This document shows positions 60,649-64,000 of a stretch of 64,000 nt of DNA, one piece after another. The notes below the pieces were generated by a model. That model had not been told where the DNA came from and ran no database searches. It saw nothing but the letters and a program-made list of their open reading frames with translations. The DNA lies in contig CACJLJ010000002.1 of NCBI GenBank assembly GCA_902594235.1, positions 248,001-312,000 on the forward strand. The letters are read 5' to 3'. Origin of the DNA: an uncultured Pelagibacteraceae bacterium. Lineage in GTDB: Bacteria; Pseudomonadota; Alphaproteobacteria; Pelagibacterales; Pelagibacteraceae. Both the position numbers and the translations under genes were made by a program. Position 1 is the first letter of the stretch. Each line of letters begins with the position of its first letter.

Positions 60649-61902
60649 TTATCCTAATTTAATATTATCTATTCCAACTATTTTATTATAAAGCCAATAA
60701 ATCACTAATACTCCACTCAATAACATTAGTCCCATCGCGGATGCAAAGCTCCAATCTAATGTACTTTTCATATGGAAGGCAATTTGATTACTGATTAATG
60801 TACCAGATGCTCCGCCAACCAAGGCTGGTGTAATGTAATAACCAATCGCTAAAATAAATACTAATAAACAGCCTGCACCAATTCCTGGTATTGTTAATGG
60901 GAAATAAACCTTCCAAAACGCAACAAATGGTGTTCCACCTAGTGATTTTCCAGCTCTCATTAAGCTTGGTGAGATAGTTTTCATTACACTGTACAGTGGC
61001 AAAACCATAAACGGCAGTAATATTTGTGTCATTGCAACATAACTTCCTGTCTTGTTGTACATCATCTCAGGTCTATTATCGTCAGCTACCAATCCTATTC
61101 CAACAAAGAAATCGTTCACGATTCCTTGTTGTTGCAACAATATCATCCAACTAGCAGTCCTTACAAGTAATGAAGTCCAAAACGGAAGCAGTACACAGAT
61201 CATTAGCAAGTTGCTATACTTCATTGGTAAAGTAGCTAACAAATGAGCTATTGGATAAGCCATTAAAAAACAAAAGACTGTTACAAAGAATGCAATTTCA
61301 AGAGTTCTTAACCACAACACTCTATGAATTCTTCTGTCCTCCTCTACACTTACAATCTTCCCCTCCTCATTTACATACATATCCATCCCTTTTAAATATT
61401 TTTGACCTGTAAATTCAGGAGCTCTTCTTTGAATTGCTCTCCAGTACTCAACATCAGCCCATCGTTTATGCACTGACATTATTTGTTCTTTATAATTTCC
61501 TTCTTCAAATTTTTTTGATGCTCTACGAAGTTTCTTAATAATACTTTTAAATCCATTCTTTGTGTAATTTAACTGAGTAGATAATTTACCCTCACGTTTA
61601 TCTTCAACTAATTTTATAAAATCTTCATGAAAAGCAGCAAAAACTTCTTCTTCAGGTAATTCTTGACCATCCCAACTTTCCATAGCTTTAAAAGTTTTTG
61701 GAAGCATTTGTGTTACCATTTTATCATCAACACTTCTGAACAACATGTCACCTATTGGAAAAACATAAGTGATAATTAAAAAAAATAATAAAGGAGCAAC
61801 AAGCAAGAAAGCTTTGATTTTATTTTTTTTTTCAGCTTTTTTAAGACTTACCTCTAAAGGTATGCCATCTGTTGTTAAAATCTGTTTTGTTTCTGAGCTC
61901 AT
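60649..61902 (-). CDS. potB: Polyamine-type ABC transporter permease with a large extracytoplasmic insertion (PotB-like)
   Basis: A 417-residue permease, longer than the usual 280-300. Between the first span (AFLLVAPLLFFLIITYVFPI, about 31-50) and the second (near 200-218) lies a charged segment of roughly 147 residues, helical and Lys/Glu-rich, presumably periplasmic. The core is PotB-type: the EAA loop LMRAGKSLGGTPFVAFWKVYFP near 310 and LVGGASGTLISNQIAFH near 362. Its ATG lies only eight bases after a strong hairpin and has no visible Shine-Dalgarno. Confidence 0.88.
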   Translation of the reverse strand: MSSETKQILTTDGIPLEVSLKKAEKKNKIKAFLLVAPLLFFLIITYVFPIGDMLFRSVDDKMVTQMLPKTFKAMESWDGQELPEEEVFAAFHEDFIKLVEDKREGKLSTQLNYTKNGFKSIIKKLRRASKKFEEGNYKEQIMSVHKRWADVEYWRAIQRRAPEFTGQKYLKGMDMYVNEEGKIVSVEEDRRIHRVLWLRTLEIAFFVTVFCFLMAYPIAHLLATLPMKYSNLLMICVLLPFWTSLLVRTASWMILLQQQGIVNDFFVGIGLVADDNRPEMMYNKTGSYVAMTQILLPFMVLPLYSVMKTISPSLMRAGKSLGGTPFVAFWKVYFPLTIPGIGAGCLLVFILAIGYYITPALVGGASGTLISNQIAFHMKSTLDWSFASAMGLMLLSGVLVIYWLYNKIVGIDNIKLG

Positions 61903-61904
61903 AA

Positions 61905-61935
61905 ATAAAAAGGGCGGTTAAAAATAACCGCCCTT
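61905..61935 (-). terminator. Hairpin after the polyamine binding-protein gene (attenuator/terminator)
   Basis: AAGGGCGGTTA (61910-61920) and TAACCGCCCTT (61925-61935) form a perfect 11-base-pair stem with a 4-base loop, followed on the minus strand by a short T-rich run (TTTATTTAT) that leads directly into the potB ATG (61900-61902). It sits between potD and potB and probably limits read-through, so the binding protein is made in excess. Confidence 0.9.
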
Positions 61936-61972
61936 AAATTATAATATATAATTAAGTTTATGAAAACTTAAA

Positions 61973-63100
61973 TTATAGACCAGCTTTCATAGCTTCCCAT
62001 TTTTCACCAAGCTCTGTTCCGTTATCAGCCCAGAAAATTGGATCTACTAGGAAGTAGTTTTTAGTGTTAGCTGGTGCAGTTGGCATTTGTGGTACCATGT
62101 TAGTCTTACCATCTTTATACCACGGCTCACCTTTTTCCATAATTGCGATTGAAGATTTTCTCCAAGGCGCATATGCGATGTATTTAGCACTTCCTGCTAA
62201 CATCTCTGCACTAGTCATCATAGCTAAAGCTTTTTTAGCCATACCATTAGCATCGTTTGGTCCACCTTTAACTTGTACGAAATATTCGTAGTCAAGACCT
62301 TGGCCATCCCAAACTTGTTTGATTGGTGCACCTTCTCCAATTTCAGCATTGAAGAATCTACCATTCCATCCAGTAGCCATTACTACTTCACCTGATACTA
62401 ACAGTTCTGGTGGTTGAGCACCTGCAGACCAAAATACACATCCACCTTTAGGGTCTGTGCAAAGTTTTTTGATCTTGTTCATTGCTCTTTCAACACCTTT
62501 TTCTGTTTCTAAAGCTTTATAGATTTTTGCTCCGCCTTTACCTGGCTTGATACCATCTGCAGCTAAAGCGATCTCTAAATTAGTTAAAGCGCTTTTGTAG
62601 ATAGCTCTTTTTCCAGGGAATTTCTTTGTGTTAAAGAAATCTTTGATAGTCTTTGGAGTACCTTTAACATTATTAGTGTTATAAGCATAGTTCCAAGAAT
62701 ATAAAATATTTCCTACAGCACATTTACTTGGCATTGCAGTAAAGAAATCTTTACTTGCTGGAGTTCCATCTGGAGCTGGTGGGAAGTCTTTGTCAAAATC
62801 AAATTCAACAAATAATCCTTCATCACATCCAGTGATAGTATCCATTGCAAACACGTCGATTATATCCCACGTGATCTTTCCAGCTTCTTTTTGTGCTTTG
62901 ATTTCTGATAAACCACCTGAATAGTCAACCCAAGCAATGTTAATGCCTAGTTTCTTAGCAGTTGGATCACCATAACCTAACTTTTGAGACTCAGTATAAG
63001 CCCCACCCCATGACACTGCAGTTACTGTTGTTGCAAATGCTGAAGTAGTTAGTGAAAGTACAAAAGAAATAGCTAGTAATATCTTACTTAGTTTTTTCAT
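61973..63100 (-). CDS. potD: Polyamine-type ABC transporter substrate-binding protein (PotD-like)
   Basis: From the ATG at 63098-63100, which has a strong GGAGG ribosome site upstream, the protein is about 375 residues; an earlier in-frame start adds a 20-residue leader. The signal peptide is KKLSKILLAISFVLSLTTSAFA. The mature part starts TVTAVSWGGAYTESQKLGYGD, as in spermidine/putrescine-type PotD-like binding proteins, and includes DIIDVFAMDTITGCDEG and PWRKSSIAIMEKGEPWYKDG. It is periplasmic. The substrate is probably a polyamine or related cation, but family-level specificity is broad. Confidence 0.9.
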   Translation of the reverse strand: MKKLSKILLAISFVLSLTTSAFATTVTAVSWGGAYTESQKLGYGDPTAKKLGINIAWVDYSGGLSEIKAQKEAGKITWDIIDVFAMDTITGCDEGLFVEFDFDKDFPPAPDGTPASKDFFTAMPSKCAVGNILYSWNYAYNTNNVKGTPKTIKDFFNTKKFPGKRAIYKSALTNLEIALAADGIKPGKGGAKIYKALETEKGVERAMNKIKKLCTDPKGGCVFWSAGAQPPELLVSGEVVMATGWNGRFFNAEIGEGAPIKQVWDGQGLDYEYFVQVKGGPNDANGMAKKALAMMTSAEMLAGSAKYIAYAPWRKSSIAIMEKGEPWYKDGKTNMVPQMPTAPANTKNYFLVDPIFWADNGTELGEKWEAMKAGL

Positions 63101-63199
63101 TTTTCCTCCGTTTAAACGTTTGTAAAAGCAAATTAAAGCAAGTCTAGTAACTAGAGTCAACAGGCGTTTTTATCTTATTCTATAGTGATTCTGAGATGT

Positions 63200-64000
63200 C
63201 TATTTTGGGTCCAAAGCTCGAGCGTCAGTACTATTCCAGCCGATCTTAATTACATTACCGAGCTTAATATCCAGATTTGCAGAACTATTTGGAACTTTTA
63301 AAATAAATTCAGGATTACCTAATAAATTTATTCTCACTCGAGTATGATCACCATGATAAATGACTTCTTCAATTTTACCATTATGAATATTATCCATTTC
63401 ATCTTTTGGATTAATCAAGGCTCTTTCAGGCCTTAGTGATACTTTAGTTTTTTCACCTTTAGATTTTACGGAGATTGGATTTGCCATGATTTCAGCATTT
63501 GCGAGTTTAACTTTGCATTTTCCACCTGATATATCTGAAACTTCACCATTAAATGTATTGTTCTCTCCAATAAACTCTGCAACAAAAGAATTTACAGGTT
63601 TCTCATACAATTCATCCGGACTTGAAAGTTGTTGAACTTTTCCATCATTGAATACCGCAATTCTATTTGACATTGTTAAAGCTTCACTTTGATCGTGTGT
63701 AACGTAAACTACAGTAACGCCAATGCTTTCATGAATATGTTTAATTTCATATTGCATACTCTCTCTCAAATTTTTATCTAAAGCACCTAAAGGTTCATCC
63801 ATTAAAACCAATTGAGGATCAAAAACCAATGATCTTGCAACAGCAACTCTTTGTTGTTGTCCTCCGGACAGTTGTCCCGGCATTCTTGATGCAAAGCCTT
63901 GTAGTGATACCATTGATAAAGCTTTATCAATTTTTTTGTCAGCTTCATCTTTTGGAATTTTTCTTACCCTTAAAGGAAATGCCAAATTTTCATATACTGT
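63200..64000 (-). CDS. potA: Polyamine-type ABC transporter ATPase (PotA-like), 5' end missing
   Basis: An open frame enters from the right edge, reading TVYENLAFPLRVRK at its visible start; the start codon and Walker A lie outside the window. Visible parts are the ABC signature LSGGQQQRVAVARSL, Walker B LVLMDEPLGALDKNL, the H-loop VTHDQSEAL and a C-terminal TOBE domain (about 90 residues, ending DARALDPK). It energises PotB/PotC. The 99-base gap to potD is mostly AT-rich with the potD ribosome site. Confidence 0.93.
   Translation of the reverse strand, partial: TVYENLAFPLRVRKIPKDEADKKIDKALSMVSLQGFASRMPGQLSGGQQQRVAVARSLVFDPQLVLMDEPLGALDKNLRESMQYEIKHIHESIGVTVVYVTHDQSEALTMSNRIAVFNDGKVQQLSSPDELYEKPVNSFVAEFIGENNTFNGEVSDISGGKCKVKLANAEIMANPISVKSKGEKTKVSLRPERALINPKDEMDNIHNGKIEEVIYHGDHTRVRINLLGNPEFILKVPNSSANLDIKLGNVIKIGWNSTDARALDPK

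Noticed and set aside
1-64000. CRISPR arrays, insertion sequences, tRNA/rRNA genes, prophage, proteorhodopsin
   Set aside because: No regularly spaced repeats, transposase-like frames, tRNA arms or phage genes were found; no seven-helix retinal protein gene is present.

Overview
The window is a very AT-rich, densely packed bacterial chromosome segment. I read it as SAR11 (Pelagibacterales, Alphaproteobacteria). Four things point there: short or overlapping gene junctions, no intergenic gap longer than about 135 bases, an A/T-biased codon and amino-acid use (many Lys, Asn, Ile), and the gene content (osmolyte and methylamine oxidation, glycerol and polyamine ABC transporters, few regulators). 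I saw no rRNA, tRNA, CRISPR array, insertion sequence or prophage. Both ends cut genes: an unknown protein at 1-1249 and a polyamine transporter ATPase at 63200-64000.

Layout. 1-7222: an M19 dipeptidase with an unknown partner, purE-purK-acetyltransferase, a cold-shock protein followed by a hairpin, an Asp/Glu racemase-like gene coupled to an unknown ORF, a small lipoprotein and an EamA permease. 7225-14135: a four-subunit sarcosine-oxidase-type enzyme (soxBDAG order, minus strand), divergent from formate-tetrahydrofolate ligase. 14137-22682: a glycerol uptake and phosphorylation operon (glpK, binding protein, two ATPases, two permeases, a small membrane protein, a glycerol-3-phosphate dehydrogenase). 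22763-40949: trimethylamine/TMAO use. This block has TMA monooxygenase, a TMAO/betaine-type ABC transporter with three small genes inserted, TMAO demethylase, a small winged-helix regulator, an orphan FAD oxidoreductase, gamma-glutamylmethylamide synthetase, three N-methylglutamate synthase subunits and an Amt transporter with a small partner. 41012-45055: a microprotein, a second glutamine-synthetase-like enzyme paired with a PLP ammonia-lyase, and a photolyase. 45052-52510: YjbQ, ZapE, a cupin, BamB-like and YfgM-like envelope proteins, aconitase, LysE and CsaA. 52540-57561: ArgE-like deacetylase, aldehyde dehydrogenase plus agmatinase-family enzyme, a metallopeptidase and a cyclophilin. 57554-64000: a polyamine-type ABC operon ending in a fused hydroxyacyl-CoA dehydrogenase/enoyl-CoA hydratase.

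How it fits together (inference from family knowledge). TMA is oxidised to TMAO. Imported or internal TMAO is demethylated to dimethylamine plus formaldehyde. Monomethylamine would be joined to glutamate (GmaS) and converted to N-methylglutamate (MgsABC). A SoxBDAG/Mgd-type oxidase would then regenerate glutamate and feed a methyl carbon to tetrahydrofolate, and Fhs links 10-formyl-THF to formate and ATP. The dimethylamine to methylamine step has no assigned enzyme here; the orphan oxidoreductase at 32643-33989 is the best local candidate.

The two most distinctive structural patterns are these. A strong hairpin lies immediately after the binding-protein gene in all three ABC operons. The two ATPases of the glycerol transporter also have complementary degeneration, so that one composite ATP site looks inactive. 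The most novel-looking gene content is the MORN-protein cassette inside the TMAO transporter operon and the two single-span microproteins around the Amt transporter terminator.
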